Assembly (NCBI RefSeq): GCF_000341355.1
Contig: NC_020300.1
Coordinates: 558,001-622,000, forward strand
Source: Bartonella australis AUST/NH1
GTDB taxonomy: Bacteria > Pseudomonadota > Alphaproteobacteria > Rhizobiales > Rhizobiaceae
Direction: 5' to 3'
DNA length: 64,000 nt
The translations under genes were made by a program, and so were the position numbers. This document shows, in pieces, positions 10,209-19,521 of this stretch. How positions within the stretch are numbered: position 1 is the stretch's first letter; the number at the start of each line of letters is the position of its first letter. The notes under the pieces are model-generated. The model was not told the DNA's origin and did not search any database. It saw nothing but the letters and a program-made list of their open reading frames with translations.

Positions 10209-10502
10209 TAAGATTTTGACTGGGTTAGTTTAAACAACAAATTGAGCGCTGTACATTAAAAGGATAAAATTTCAAAGCTTGTTTTAATTTAAAATAACAC
10301 GTTTATTTTGGGGGGGATACATTATTAGGCACTCACTTAATAATGTGTGTATATGTTCCTTTATAATTTGTGATCTAAAAATTTGAAAAAGACTATTAGC
10401 AGGATAATTTTTCTCCTTTTTCATAATTTTGGCTTTTGACGCCATCAATAAGACTCTGAAATTTCGCACTTGATAATTTAGCTTTGAGCTTGTTGTAGCG
10501 AT

Positions 10503-10534
10503 AAAAAAAACTACTCAGCCTGCCAGCTGAGTAA
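10503..10534 (-). terminator. rho-independent terminator after rplI
   Basis: Read on the minus strand, an 8-bp stem (TACTCAGC / GCTGAGTA, short loop) is followed by eight T residues (10503-10510). It lies about 65 bases after the rplI stop and should separate the ribosomal unit from dnaB. The rest of the 10209-10597 gap is AT-rich with a G7 run near 10311; I see no gene in it. Confidence 0.85.
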
Positions 10535-10597
10535 TTTTAGATTTAGAATTAATAAAAAGATAACGACCAAAATTTAAATAGACAGGGAAAATATAAG

Positions 10598-11179
10598 TTA
10601 AGCTTCTTCATTAATAGTGCTTTCAGCATTGTCACTCGTTTTTTCTTCCAGTTGCTGTCCCTGAATATCAGATATTGTTCCTACTGCTTCGATAAAGGTA
10701 GAATCTTCGCCTTTTGCTTGATGCTGTGCTTCACTGGTTGAACGCGCAATGTTAATCGTCACGGAAACTTGGATTTCAGGATGTAAACTAATAGTGATAG
10801 TATGGAGGCCGATAGTCTTTATTGGATGATTGAGCACAATTTGATTACGTCCGACAGAAATACCATCGTTTGTTATAATTTCTGAAATATTACGTGTCGA
10901 TACAGAGCCGTAAAGCTGCCCTGTTTCACTGGCTGAACGGATGACAATGAACGACTTACCGTCGAGTTTCTCAGAAATTTTTTGAGCTTCATTTTTACGT
11001 TCAAGATTACGAGATTCAAGCTGCGCGCGCTGCATTTCAAAATGTTTTTTGTTAGCCTCGTTGGCGCGTAAGGCCTTGCCTTGAGGGAGCAAAAAGTTAC
11101 GTGCATAACCATCTTTGACCGAAACAACATCGCCCATCTGACCGAGGCCGGTAATACGCTCAAGTAAAATAATATCCAT
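10598..11179 (-). CDS. rplI: 50S ribosomal protein L9
   Basis: L9 binds 23S rRNA near the base of the L1 stalk. The start at ATG 11179 is chosen because [17 protein letters not shown] is the canonical N-terminus and a GAAAGGA site precedes it; an upstream extension of 25 codons to 11254 looks spurious. The protein has 193 residues, longer than the E. coli form (149), with an acidic, low-complexity C-terminal tail common in this order. The N-terminal domain (1-50), connecting helix and C-domain are all recognisable. It follows the DUF2232 gene by 26 bases. Confidence 0.95.
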   Translation of the reverse strand: MDIILLERITGLGQMGDVVSVKDGYARNFLLPQGKALRANEANKKHFEMQRAQLESRNLERKNEAQKISEKLDGKSFIVIRSASETGQLYGSVSTRNISEIITNDGISVGRNQIVLNHPIKTIGLHTITISLHPEIQVSVTINIARSTSEAQHQAKGEDSTFIEAVGTISDIQGQQLEEKTSDNAESTINEEA

Positions 11180-11205
11180 AGTTTTTTCCTTTCGAATAAA
11201 CAAAT

Positions 11206-12186
11206 TTAGCGGAGTCTGTCGCGTTGTCGGCGATTGTATTGAATAGCTGCCCAAATACCCATCAAGAGAATCATGAAAGAAACAGGTGGCGAAAAAACAA
11301 CAGTTAAAATGGCAACATAAACGAAGGATAATATAATTATCCTACCTTTTATGCCTTTTGTGATATCGTGGAGATACGCTAATCCGCTGATTGATATAAT
11401 CACAGTATACGCAGCGGTGAAAACATGTGCGCTTAAACTAAGGGTAGAATTGAGATCAATCATTGATGCTATACAAGCGACCGCGAAGATAATGAGCCCG
11501 GAAATTGGGATGCGGAAAGTTTGTCTCCAATCATCACGGGGTCTTACTAGCCAGTTCATACGCTGTGCTATCATCATTGAAAAATAAAGATTACCAACGA
11601 AAAAAATTAAGCTATAAACGGTTAGTGCGACGGCTGCTAAAGTTGCTGCATGTGTTGTTAAAAGTTCGCTAAAGGCAATGATATCAGTTTCTTTTATAGA
11701 TTGTGATTGTCGCATAGCCCGTTGTATGTTTTCAGTAATTTCTTTCACAACAATAGGAGTGATTGGGTGAGTCTGAATATAAATTCCAATAAGGATTGAT
11801 ACGAGCGCGATAAAATTGGTTAAAAGGAAGATAACCGATGATAACGGGTACCATATCAAAGAATTTTCTTCTCGTGCTGGTCGCGCAAGCCCAAGAAGCC
11901 AAGAAGCGTAGACAGCAGGAAGAAAAAATAACAACATAAAGCCAAAACCAACATAAATATCATTGGTTATAACAAGAAAAATGGTAGAACTTATTAAGGC
12001 AACAAGACTGGACAAAGTTCCCCAGCCAAACGCGGAAACGAAGATTGGGAGAGAAATAAAGCAACCTAAAAGGATAGAAAAGTGAGGTGCAATACCCGCG
12101 ATGCTGGTAACTATCATTCCTACAACAACAACAAACAGTCCAGCTACAATGCCGGCTGCTATTTCATAAAAATGAAAATTTTTCAT
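11206..12186 (-). CDS. DUF2232 (YybS-like) membrane protein
   Basis: A 326-residue integral membrane protein with about eight hydrophobic segments spread over its length. In position (between rpsR and rplI) and appearance it fits the YybS/DUF2232 family, common at this locus in alphaproteobacteria and Firmicutes. The function is unknown; a core permease-like fold has been suggested for the family. It ends 26 bases before rplI and starts about 140 bases after rpsR, behind the rpsR terminator, so it may have its own promoter. Confidence 0.75.
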   Translation of the reverse strand: MKNFHFYEIAAGIVAGLFVVVVGMIVTSIAGIAPHFSILLGCFISLPIFVSAFGWGTLSSLVALISSTIFLVITNDIYVGFGFMLLFFLPAVYASWLLGLARPAREENSLIWYPLSSVIFLLTNFIALVSILIGIYIQTHPITPIVVKEITENIQRAMRQSQSIKETDIIAFSELLTTHAATLAAVALTVYSLIFFVGNLYFSMMIAQRMNWLVRPRDDWRQTFRIPISGLIIFAVACIASMIDLNSTLSLSAHVFTAAYTVIISISGLAYLHDITKGIKGRIIILSFVYVAILTVVFSPPVSFMILLMGIWAAIQYNRRQRDRLR

Positions 12187-12279
12187 TTATCGCTGTCCTG
12201 CTTTTTGCAGTTAGGGGCGTTATAACACCTCAACTTTGGGCATATTACGCATTTTATGCACGTATACCAACCGAAATAT

Positions 12280-12310
12280 AAAAAAGCAGCCAGAAAGATA
12301 CCCTAACTGC
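12280..12310 (-). terminator. probable terminator after rpsR
   Basis: On the minus strand GCAGTTAG pairs with CTGGCTGC (two G-T pairs) around a loop of about 9 bases, followed by six T residues at 12280-12285. The same CCCTAACTGC arm also matches GCAGTTAGGG at 12208-12217, so two alternative pairings are possible. Confidence 0.6.
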
Positions 12311-12327
12311 GTGATATATTTGAAAAT

Positions 12328-12576
12328 TTATTTTACGATATAAGGAAGCAAGCCAAGAAAACGGGCGCGTTTGATAGCATTCGCCAACTCACGTTGCTTT
12401 TTTTGGCTGACAGCCGTGATACGTGAAGGGACAATTTTACCGCGTTCTGAGATATAACGCTGTAGTAGTTTAACGTCTTTATAATCAATTTTAGGGGCAT
12501 TTACACCTGAAAACGGGCACGTTTTGCGACGACGATGAAAAGGGCGACGCACTGAGGCTTGATTCATATCGGTCAT
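12328..12576 (-). CDS. rpsR: 30S ribosomal protein S18
   Basis: S18 forms a heterodimer with S6 on the platform of the 30S subunit. The 82-residue protein contains the family core [34 protein letters not shown] and [16 protein letters not shown]. The length matches alphaproteobacterial S18 exactly. Its ATG overlaps the rpsF stop by one base (TAATG), indicating translational coupling to its binding partner S6. Confidence 0.97.
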   Translation of the reverse strand: MTDMNQASVRRPFHRRRKTCPFSGVNAPKIDYKDVKLLQRYISERGKIVPSRITAVSQKKQRELANAIKRARFLGLLPYIVK

Positions 12577-12989
12577 TATTCTATTCCTCCTGCTCCTACA
12601 GCATTTTTACGCTGGCGACGTGGATGGTGGTGGTATTCTTCATTTTTTCCGAAGGAATCATCGCGGTCAGAGCGCGAAAGCATAGCAGATTGTTCTTTCT
12701 CGTGTTTTTCAACGCGGATAGTCATATAACGCAAAATGTCTTCATTAATACGCATTTGCCTCTCGACTTCAGCAATTGCTGCGGCCGGGGCATCAATATT
12801 GACTAATACGTAGTAAGCTTTACGGTTTTTACGAATACGATAAGCAAGGGAGCGGAGACCCCAATTTTCTGTGCGCTCGACTTTTCCGCCGTGTGCTTCA
12901 ATGATGCCACTGTAAATTCCCAGAAGTTCTTCAACTTGCTGCGGCGCAATGTCCTGCCGAGCAAGAAACATATGTTCATAAAGAGCCAT
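12576..12989 (-). CDS. rpsF: 30S ribosomal protein S6
   Basis: S6 binds S18 and 16S rRNA. ATG 12989 is chosen over the longer frame from 13007 because [14 protein letters not shown] is the conserved N-terminus and AAAGG lies upstream. The 137-residue protein has the ferredoxin-like S6 fold ([19 protein letters not shown]) and a charged C-terminal tail rich in His, Arg and Glu, as in relatives. No ssb lies between rpsF and rpsR, the normal order in this group. Confidence 0.96.
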   Translation of the reverse strand: MALYEHMFLARQDIAPQQVEELLGIYSGIIEAHGGKVERTENWGLRSLAYRIRKNRKAYYVLVNIDAPAAAIAEVERQMRINEDILRYMTIRVEKHEKEQSAMLSRSDRDDSFGKNEEYHHHPRRQRKNAVGAGGIE

Positions 12990-13159
12990 TGTTGTGCCTT
13001 TCTTCAATTAAACTTCACCGGTTTTGGCGCAAAGCCTCTGCAACTTGTCTTTTTGGGAACCCCAAAGAAGAAAGGACGCGTTTGCAATTCGAGACACTCG
13101 AGAGCGAGGATACGGGAGGCCGGAATTATCACATTTCCTACTGATTGTCAGTCAGTCCT

Positions 13160-13196
13160 CCGTTCAACCCCCGGCCAAAACACCGGCAACGAACGG
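13160..13196 (-). promoter_or_regulatory. structured leader upstream of rpsF (candidate S6:S18 autoregulatory element)
   Basis: A perfect 6-bp outer stem (CCGTTC / GAACGG) encloses an asymmetric internal loop and a 4-bp CCGG inner stem, about 170 bases upstream of rpsF on the same strand. Leaders of rpsF operons in several bacteria bind the S6:S18 dimer through an internal loop with CCG. The structure is seen directly; the regulatory role is inference. A second small hairpin (ACTGA / TCAGT) follows, and the remaining 12990-13342 gap has no gene. Confidence 0.35.
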
Positions 13197-13342
13197 TTAG
13201 TATCTACAGCTTATCTCAAAAAATAGCAAGTTGACGCTTGTAAAAAATGTGAATTGTTGAGTTCTAATATGTTTTTTTATATATTCCACAGCCGTATATG
13301 CGGGGACGGCATCATAAATCCGTGAGATAAAAGGAACTGAGA

Positions 13343-13930
13343 ATGGCTTTTTTAGACCAGATTGATGTAGCATTTCTTGAAATGCTTGCTGGTAGTCACC
13401 AAACTTGGACCATTTTGGCCATGTTTGGTATTTTTTGCGCAAAATTTTTAATTTATATCGTTCCTGTTCATCTTTGTATATTGTGGTTTTGCGGCGGATA
13501 TGCGGAGCGGCGCGTAGCATTAAGCATTTGCACGAGCATTTGTTTTTCCCTTTTTTTAGGGTATCTTATCTCTTGCATTTATTTTCACCCACGTCCGTTT
13601 GTTGCGGGTTTAGTGCAGCCACTGCTTAAGCATCAGGCGACAGCTTCTTTTCCCAGTAATCACGCGTTGGTTATCTCTTCCTATACGGCCGGCCTTTATT
13701 GCTACCGGTGTAAAATTGCTTCTAAGTTTGCATTGATATTTTCGTTCTTGATTTGTTGGGGGCGTGTTTTTACTGGTGTACACTACCCTTTTGATGTCTT
13801 AGCTGGTGCAATTTTAGGGAGCCTAGTAAGTTGGAGTGTTATCCGGTTTGCTGCGCCGTATTTTCCCGAATTTGTGTATCAAGTTCCACCCTTGAAATAT
13901 AACTTCAAGACAGATATTTACTTTAGATGA
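13343..13930 (+). CDS. PAP2 family membrane phosphatase
   Basis: A 195-residue membrane protein with about five hydrophobic segments. It carries the phosphatase triad of the PAP2 superfamily: HPRPF (motif 1, near residue 82), SFPSNHALV (motif 2, near 102) and GRVFTGVHYPFDVLAG (motif 3, near 140). The conserved Lys of motif 1 is not obvious. Members dephosphorylate undecaprenyl diphosphate (BcrC type) or lipid A; which applies here cannot be decided. It lies upstream of the fab genes with about 64 bases to fabD. Confidence 0.85.
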   Translation: MAFLDQIDVAFLEMLAGSHQTWTILAMFGIFCAKFLIYIVPVHLCILWFCGGYAERRVALSICTSICFSLFLGYLISCIYFHPRPFVAGLVQPLLKHQATASFPSNHALVISSYTAGLYCYRCKIASKFALIFSFLICWGRVFTGVHYPFDVLAGAILGSLVSWSVIRFAAPYFPEFVYQVPPLKYNFKTDIYFR

Positions 13931-13994
13931 GTTGTGTTATTTTAAATTAATATCAAGAGCAGGTAACTTGATTGTTCAGTTTAGGAGTCTACTG

Positions 13995-14939
13995 ATGGGG
14001 GCGGTGTTTACTTTTCCGGGGCAGGGGAGCCAAGTTGTCGGTATGGGCAAAGCGCTTGCCGAGCAATTTTCTGAAGCACGTATGGTTTTTGAAGAGGTAG
14101 ATGACGCTTTGGGTGAAAAATTATCACATACTATTTTTGAAGGGCCGTCGGATGTCTTGACGTTAACCGCGAATGCACAGCCGGCCTTAATGGCAGTATC
14201 CATAGCGGTCGTCCGTGTAATGGAGAAATTGGGACTTGATATAGAATCAAAAGTACAATTTGTCGCAGGCCATTCTTTAGGGGAATATTCGGCTCTTTGC
14301 GCAGTTGGTATGTTCAGCTTAGCCGATACGGCAAAGCTTTTGCGAATTCGTGGAAACGCTATGCAGCAAGCTGTTGCCGTTGGCGAGGGTTCCATGGCAG
14401 CGCTCATTGGTCTGGACGAGAGAGAGGTTGAAAAAATTTGTGCAATTGTTTCAGGAAAGGGTGCCTGCCAGATCGCTAACGACAATGGCGGCGGACAGAT
14501 TGTCATTTCGGGTGAAGCGAAGGCTATTGAGGCAGCGGTAAAAATCGCTTCAGAAAAAGGCGCTAAGCGCGCTCTTATTTTGCCAGTTTCAGCACCTTTC
14601 CATTCAACTTTAATGCAGCCTGCTGCTGATGCAATGCAAGATGCATTTTTATCTGTTGATGTAGCATTGCCTATTGTTCCGCTTATTGCGAACGTTTCCG
14701 TTGCACCTGAAAGTGATCCGGAACGCATTCTTACGCTTCTTGTTCGCCAAGTAACCGGGCGAGTGCGATGGCGTGAAACGATTGAATGGATTGGAGCCAA
14801 CGGGATTGATATGCTTTTTGAAGTTGGTTCCGGGAAGGTTTTAACGGGTTTAGCTCGCCGTATTAATAAGAATATCAGCGGGTTAACGATCGGTACAGCT
14901 GAAGAAATTGAAGCTGCATTACGGGGGCTTGGTGTTTAA
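13995..14939 (+). CDS. fabD: malonyl-CoA:ACP transacylase
   Basis: FabD loads malonate from CoA onto the acyl carrier protein to feed fatty acid synthesis. ATG 13995 is chosen since TTTPGQGSQ-like FTFPGQGSQVVGMG is the normal N-terminus and AGGAG sits 8 bases upstream; the open frame back to 13932 is not needed. The catalytic serine is in GHSLGEYSAL, and the second catalytic region is PVSAPFHSTLM. The length of 314 is typical. It is followed by fabG after 17 bases. Confidence 0.96.
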   Translation: MGAVFTFPGQGSQVVGMGKALAEQFSEARMVFEEVDDALGEKLSHTIFEGPSDVLTLTANAQPALMAVSIAVVRVMEKLGLDIESKVQFVAGHSLGEYSALCAVGMFSLADTAKLLRIRGNAMQQAVAVGEGSMAALIGLDEREVEKICAIVSGKGACQIANDNGGGQIVISGEAKAIEAAVKIASEKGAKRALILPVSAPFHSTLMQPAADAMQDAFLSVDVALPIVPLIANVSVAPESDPERILTLLVRQVTGRVRWRETIEWIGANGIDMLFEVGSGKVLTGLARRINKNISGLTIGTAEEIEAALRGLGV

Positions 14940-14956
14940 TCTTGAGGAGTCTAAAA

Positions 14957-15694
14957 ATGTTTAAATTAACAGGTCGTAAAGCCCTAGTAACAGGTTCATC
15001 TGGGGGCATTGGTGAAGCAATTGCCCGTTTTTTGCATGCGCAGGGAGCAGTAATTGGGCTTCACGGGACGCGTGAAGAAAAGCTCAGAGAGGTCGCTGAA
15101 GATCTTGGTCAAGGTGTTTTTATTTTTCCCACTAATTTATCTGAGCGTGAAAACATTAAAAAATTGGCTGAAACAGCAGAGAAAGAAATGGATGGTGTCG
15201 ATATTCTCGTCAATAATGCTGGTATCACTCGAGATGGTCTTTTGGTACGTATGCAGGATCAAGATTGGGATGATGTGTTAGCTGTCAATTTAACAGCTGC
15301 TTTTACTTTGACACGAGGATTAGCACATGCCATGATGCGCCGACGCTATGGGCGTATTATTAACGTAACATCCGTTGTTGGCGTTGTCGGTAACCCTGGG
15401 CAAACAAATTATTGTGCTGCAAAAGCTGGTCTAATAGGTTTTTCTAAATCATTAGCACAAGAAATTGCATCAAGAAATGTAACTGTTAACTGTATCGCGC
15501 CGGGGTTTATTAAGTCTGCAATGACTGATAAACTTAACGAAAAGCAAAAAGAGGCGATTATGGCTACAATTCCGATGAAGCGTATGGGAATAGGGCAAGA
15601 AGTAGCTTCTGCTGCTGCTTATTTAGCCAGCGATGAAGCGGCATATATCACCGGCCAGACCATCCATATCAACGGTGGTATGGCAATGATTTAA
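14957..15694 (+). CDS. fabG: 3-oxoacyl-ACP reductase
   Basis: FabG reduces beta-ketoacyl-ACP with NADPH in each round of fatty acid elongation. The start at ATG 14957 is preceded by TTGAGGAGT. The SDR motifs are TGSSGGIGEA, NNAGITRDG, and the Ser-Tyr-Lys set (NVTSVVGVVG, then YCAAK). The C-terminus GQTIHINGGMAM is a FabG signature. The length is 245 residues. It is grouped with fabD, acpP and fabF as one pathway cluster. Confidence 0.96.
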   Translation: MFKLTGRKALVTGSSGGIGEAIARFLHAQGAVIGLHGTREEKLREVAEDLGQGVFIFPTNLSERENIKKLAETAEKEMDGVDILVNNAGITRDGLLVRMQDQDWDDVLAVNLTAAFTLTRGLAHAMMRRRYGRIINVTSVVGVVGNPGQTNYCAAKAGLIGFSKSLAQEIASRNVTVNCIAPGFIKSAMTDKLNEKQKEAIMATIPMKRMGIGQEVASAAAYLASDEAAYITGQTIHINGGMAMI

Positions 15695-15791
15695 ATATTT
15701 GCCTTTATTCTACATTGATTTATAAATTTTATTATTTTAGATGATACTCAGATAATAATTGAATAAAATGGAACGATGTGTTTATTATCTT

Positions 15792-15945
15792 CGGCGATTT
15801 TGGTAACGGTGGGGACCCGGCTTATACCGGGGCGTCGTGTTAGTTCATTTTACAGGGAATATCCACGGAATGTCCTAAATCGCCGCTAAAGTTCCTGAGT
15901 AACGCATCTATTGCTTGATTAGATGAGCCTATACCGCTAATCAAG
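15792..15945. other. structured non-coding segment between fabG and acpP
   Basis: Two nested signals lie in the 290-base gap. CGGCGATTT (15792-15800) pairs with AAATCGCCG (15887-15895) around a GC-rich segment with its own CCGG hairpin. A separate perfect 9-bp inverted repeat, CTTGATTAG / CTAATCAAG, sits at 15914-15945, 40 bases before the acpP start. Neither arm is followed by a T-run, so these are not simple terminators. A leader or small RNA is possible; no known family is recognised. Confidence 0.4.
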
Positions 15946-15984
15946 TATGGAAAATGGATATAAAGTAAATTTGAGGATTTCAAC

Positions 15985-16221
15985 ATGAGTGATACAGAAG
16001 AGCGCGTTAAGAAGATTATCGTAGAGCATCTTGGAGTTGACGCAGCTAAAGTTACAGAAAGTGCAAGCTTTATCGATGATCTAGGAGCAGATAGCCTCGA
16101 TACAGTTGAGCTCGTTATGGCTTTTGAGGAAGAGTTTGGTGTAGAAATCCCGGATGAGGCTGCTGAAACAATTTTCACGGTTGGTGATGCTGTAAAGTTT
16201 ATTGATAAAGCTTCTGCATAA
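15985..16221 (+). CDS. acpP: acyl carrier protein
   Basis: The 78-residue acidic ACP carries growing acyl chains on a phosphopantetheine attached to Ser37 in the DSLD motif ([20 protein letters not shown]). The start has TGAGG 9 bases upstream. The protein is of the house-keeping type serving FabD, FabG and FabF encoded on both sides, and lipid A acylation. There is no departure from the family. Confidence 0.97.
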   Translation: MSDTEERVKKIIVEHLGVDAAKVTESASFIDDLGADSLDTVELVMAFEEEFGVEIPDEAAETIFTVGDAVKFIDKASA

Positions 16222-16326
16222 TTCTTGGAAGGCAAGAGCATTTTACGCTCTCAGCTTTATTTTTTATTTGAAGCTATTTGAAAAATATAGTTCCAAGGGG
16301 TGAGTGGTTGATTCAGGGTTGGGAAT

Positions 16327-17589
16327 ATGAGGCGTGTTGTTGTTACCGGTGTGGGATTAGTATCTCCTCTAGCCGGTGATGTCGAATATAGTTGGAAGCG
16401 GCTCCTTGAGGGGAAGAGCGGTGTTCGGCGTGTTACTGAGTTTGATGTAGCTGATTTACCGTGTAAAATTGCCGCGCGAATCCCTTTGGGGGACGGAACG
16501 AGCGGCACGTATAATGCTGATTTATATATGGAGCCCAAGGAGCAGCGTAAAGTTGATGCGTTTATCACTTACGCGATGGCTGCTAGCAGTCAGGCGCTCG
16601 CAGATGCCGAGTGGTGCCCTAAAAAGGATGAAGATCAGGTCCGCACGGGCGTGATGATAGGTTCGGGTATCGGTGGTATTGAAGGCATCGTTGAAGCAGG
16701 TTATACGCTCCGCGATAAGGGGCCGCGGCGTGTTTCTCCTTTTTTTATCCCGGGACGCTTAATTAACCTTGCTTCTGGCTATGTTTCTATTAAGCACGGT
16801 TTACGTGGTCCTAATCATGCAGTTGTCACAGCTTGTTCGACGGGTGCGCATGCGATTGGTGACGCAGCTCGTTTGGTCGCTTTGGGTGATGCTGACGTGA
16901 TGGTGGCAGGGGGGACTGAGTCGCCGATTAATCGTATATCGCTTGCTGGTTTCGCCGCTTGTAAAGCCCTTTCTACTTGCCGTAATGATGATCCTGAGTG
17001 CGCATCGCGCCCTTACGATGCAGATCGTGACGGCTTTGTTATGGGTGAAGGGGCGGCGATTGTAATTTTAGAAGAACTTGAGCACGCAAAAAAACGTGGT
17101 GCTCGCATTTACGCCGAGCTTATAGGCTATGGTTTATCCGGAGATGCTTACCACATCACGGCTCCTTCAGAAAATGGCGAGGGCGCGCAGCGCAGTATGA
17201 TGGCGGCTCTTAAGCGTGCCCAGGTAAATGTGTGTGATATTGATTATATCAATGCTCACGGTACATCGACGATGGCTGATGTTATAGAATTGGCCGCTGT
17301 TGAGCGTGTTTTAGGGCACTGCGCAGCGCGAGTATCGATGTCGTCAACAAAATCATCTATCGGACATTTACTCGGTGCGGCTGGTGCAGCCGAGGCTATT
17401 TTTTGCATTTTAGCTATACGAGATAATATTGCGCCTGCGACGCTCAACCTTGATAATCCATCAATTGAGACAAAAATTGATCTTGTACCGCATAAACCAC
17501 GTGAGCGGAAAATTAATATAGTTCTCTCTAATTCATTTGGCTTTGGTGGAACGAACGCATCTCTGGTGATGCGGCGCTTCGGGGAATGA
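16327..17589 (+). CDS. fabF: 3-oxoacyl-ACP synthase II
   Basis: FabF condenses malonyl-ACP with acyl-ACP in fatty acid elongation. The 420-residue thiolase-fold protein has the nucleophile in VVTACSTGAHAIGDA and the two catalytic histidines in NAHGTST and SSIGHLLGAAGA. The N-terminus MRRVVVTGVGLVSPL is canonical. The C-terminal SNSFGFGGTNASLV loop is present. It follows acpP by about 105 bases and precedes mltG by about 105. Confidence 0.96.
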   Translation: MRRVVVTGVGLVSPLAGDVEYSWKRLLEGKSGVRRVTEFDVADLPCKIAARIPLGDGTSGTYNADLYMEPKEQRKVDAFITYAMAASSQALADAEWCPKKDEDQVRTGVMIGSGIGGIEGIVEAGYTLRDKGPRRVSPFFIPGRLINLASGYVSIKHGLRGPNHAVVTACSTGAHAIGDAARLVALGDADVMVAGGTESPINRISLAGFAACKALSTCRNDDPECASRPYDADRDGFVMGEGAAIVILEELEHAKKRGARIYAELIGYGLSGDAYHITAPSENGEGAQRSMMAALKRAQVNVCDIDYINAHGTSTMADVIELAAVERVLGHCAARVSMSSTKSSIGHLLGAAGAAEAIFCILAIRDNIAPATLNLDNPSIETKIDLVPHKPRERKINIVLSNSFGFGGTNASLVMRRFGE

Positions 17590-17694
17590 TAAATATTTTT
17601 GTCTATCATTGCTGTTTCTTAGTCTTTTTCTTTATTATAAAGTTTAAGCGGGAATCTGCGGTGTAGTTCCCAGAAGTTGTCGAGGTTTATGGTT

Positions 17695-18804
17695 ATGTTC
17701 GGTACAAAAAATGAGAAACTGCTACAAGATACCGAGAGTGTTTCAGTGAAGCATTCAACGGATGGCGGTGATGCATTAGCGTACGATAAGCGGAAAAAGT
17801 CCTATATTGTGCGCAATCCGTTGGTTATCCTCAGCCATTTCTTTCTTATGCTGATTGTGATTGCTATTCTGTCTATAAGTATTCCCCTTTACATTGGAAA
17901 AAATATTTTTGAAGGTAAGGGAATTGCTAAAGAAGAAAAAATTGTGCTAATCCGTCCTGGAACAGGGATCCGTGAAATTGCGTCGCTTCTCGAAAAAAAC
18001 GGCCTCATTCGATCGTCTGACATTTTTGTTTATGGGGTTAGTTACCATCAAAAAGCGGCGCACCTTAAGGCTGGTGAATACTTGATTCCACCTTATGCGT
18101 CGATGCAAGATATTATGGAGATTTTGGTAAAAGGAAAATCTCTTGAATACGCGTTTACAGTGCCAGAAGGTCTAACGGTTCAGCAGGTTTTTGATCGATT
18201 AGCTGCTAATAAAATTTTAGTCGGTGACCTTCCCGAAATTTTACCCCCAGAGGGTAGTTTAATAACTGATACTGTACGTTTTATCCGCGGTACGACACGC
18301 AGAGAGATAGTAAAGAGATTGCGCGAAGAACAAACAAAGTTAGTTAATGCAATATGGGCTGCTCGTTCGCCTAATCTACCGCTTAAGTCTGTTGATGAAC
18401 TTGTCATATTAGCGTCGATTGTCGAAAAAGAAACAGGGATTGCAGTAGAAAGACCGCAAATTGCTGCGGTGTTTTATAATCGTCTTGCTCAAAATATGCG
18501 TCTTCAATCTGATCCAACAGTAATTTACGGTCTTTTTGGTGGAAAAGGTAAGCCTCCAGACCGTGCGATTTATTCTTCAGATCTTGAGAAGGAAACGCCG
18601 TATAATACTTATAAAATTTACGGATTGCCGCCAACGGCTATCGCGAATCCGGGTCGTGATTCTTTGAAGGCGGTGGCAAATGCACCGAAGATTGACGCGC
18701 TTTATTTTGTGGCTGATGGTTCAGGTGGGCATGTTTTTTCTAAAACTTTGGATGAGCATAACGAGAATGTCAGGAAATGGCGCGCGTTAAAGCAGGCGCG
18801 TTAA
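17695..18804 (+). CDS. mltG: endolytic murein transglycosylase
   Basis: MltG is an inner-membrane lytic transglycosylase that cuts nascent glycan strands and terminates their synthesis. One N-terminal membrane helix lies at about residues 45-70, followed by a LysM-like region (RPGTGIREIASLLEKNGLI) and the YceG catalytic domain with Glu in LASIVEKETGI and the conserved RLAQNMRLQSDPTVIYGL. The start is uncertain: ATG 17695 has GAGG 9 bases upstream, ATG 17689 is too close, and the frame also opens at TTG 17677. The fabF-mltG-gmk order is normal for the group. Confidence 0.93.
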   Translation: MFGTKNEKLLQDTESVSVKHSTDGGDALAYDKRKKSYIVRNPLVILSHFFLMLIVIAILSISIPLYIGKNIFEGKGIAKEEKIVLIRPGTGIREIASLLEKNGLIRSSDIFVYGVSYHQKAAHLKAGEYLIPPYASMQDIMEILVKGKSLEYAFTVPEGLTVQQVFDRLAANKILVGDLPEILPPEGSLITDTVRFIRGTTRREIVKRLREEQTKLVNAIWAARSPNLPLKSVDELVILASIVEKETGIAVERPQIAAVFYNRLAQNMRLQSDPTVIYGLFGGKGKPPDRAIYSSDLEKETPYNTYKIYGLPPTAIANPGRDSLKAVANAPKIDALYFVADGSGGHVFSKTLDEHNENVRKWRALKQAR

Positions 18805-18844
18805 ATTTTTTAGGAAAAGCTTTGACAAAAAGTAGAGTAAGACC

Positions 18845-19516
18845 ATGATATCGCTTGATAGTAAATTAAGTGCTCAAACGATCCCCCGGCGTCGCGGTTT
18901 TTTATTTATTCTCTCTTCTCCTTCGGGTGCCGGTAAATCGACTCTTTCCCAGTTAATTTTGAAGGATGAGCAATTAGAGCTATCTATAAGCATAAGTGTG
19001 ACGACACGGGAAAGGCGTCCTAGTGAGATAGATGGTTTTCACTATCATTTTATTTCAAAAAAAGAATTTGAACGTAGACGTGATGGAAATGAGTTTATTG
19101 AATGGGCTGAAGTTCACGGAAATTATTATGGAACTTTACGTGAAAGTGTCGAAAATGCAATGATGTCTGGACAGGATATGTTGTTTGATATTGATTATCA
19201 AGGTACCGAGCAACTTCAAAAAAAGATGCCGGGGGACACAGTATCCGTTTTTATCCTCCCTCCGTCAATGAAAGAGTTGGTTTCTCGTTTGTGTCGTCGA
19301 GCAGAAGACGACCAAGATATTATTAATTTACGCTTAAATAACGCCCGAACGGAAATGCAACATTGGCGTTCTTACGATTATATTATTATAAACAAGGATT
19401 TAAATCAGTCTTTGTTATTTATTAAATCAATTTATCTAGCAGAAACTACCAAACGCAAACGCTGTCGCTTCCTCAAAGCATTCATAAATGAGCTTATTAC
19501 TGAAAAAATTGATTAA
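18845..19516 (+). CDS. gmk: guanylate kinase
   Basis: The enzyme phosphorylates GMP to GDP with ATP. The P-loop is SPSGAGKST near residue 28, and the GMP-binding region includes [19 protein letters not shown]. The 223-residue length includes an N-terminal extension of about 17 residues, common in Rhizobiales. It follows mltG by 40 bases and converges with rsmA; only 5 bases separate the stops. Confidence 0.95.
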   Translation: MISLDSKLSAQTIPRRRGFLFILSSPSGAGKSTLSQLILKDEQLELSISISVTTRERRPSEIDGFHYHFISKKEFERRRDGNEFIEWAEVHGNYYGTLRESVENAMMSGQDMLFDIDYQGTEQLQKKMPGDTVSVFILPPSMKELVSRLCRRAEDDQDIINLRLNNARTEMQHWRSYDYIIINKDLNQSLLFIKSIYLAETTKRKRCRFLKAFINELITEKID

Positions 19517-19521
19517 AATAC

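Noticed and set aside
10311..10317. G7 run in the rplI-dnaB gap as a promoter-length switch
   Set aside because: It is not placed in a visible promoter spacer.
13976..14800. 274-codon frame antisense to fabD
   Set aside because: A shadow of a strongly conserved gene; no ribosome site and no family resemblance.
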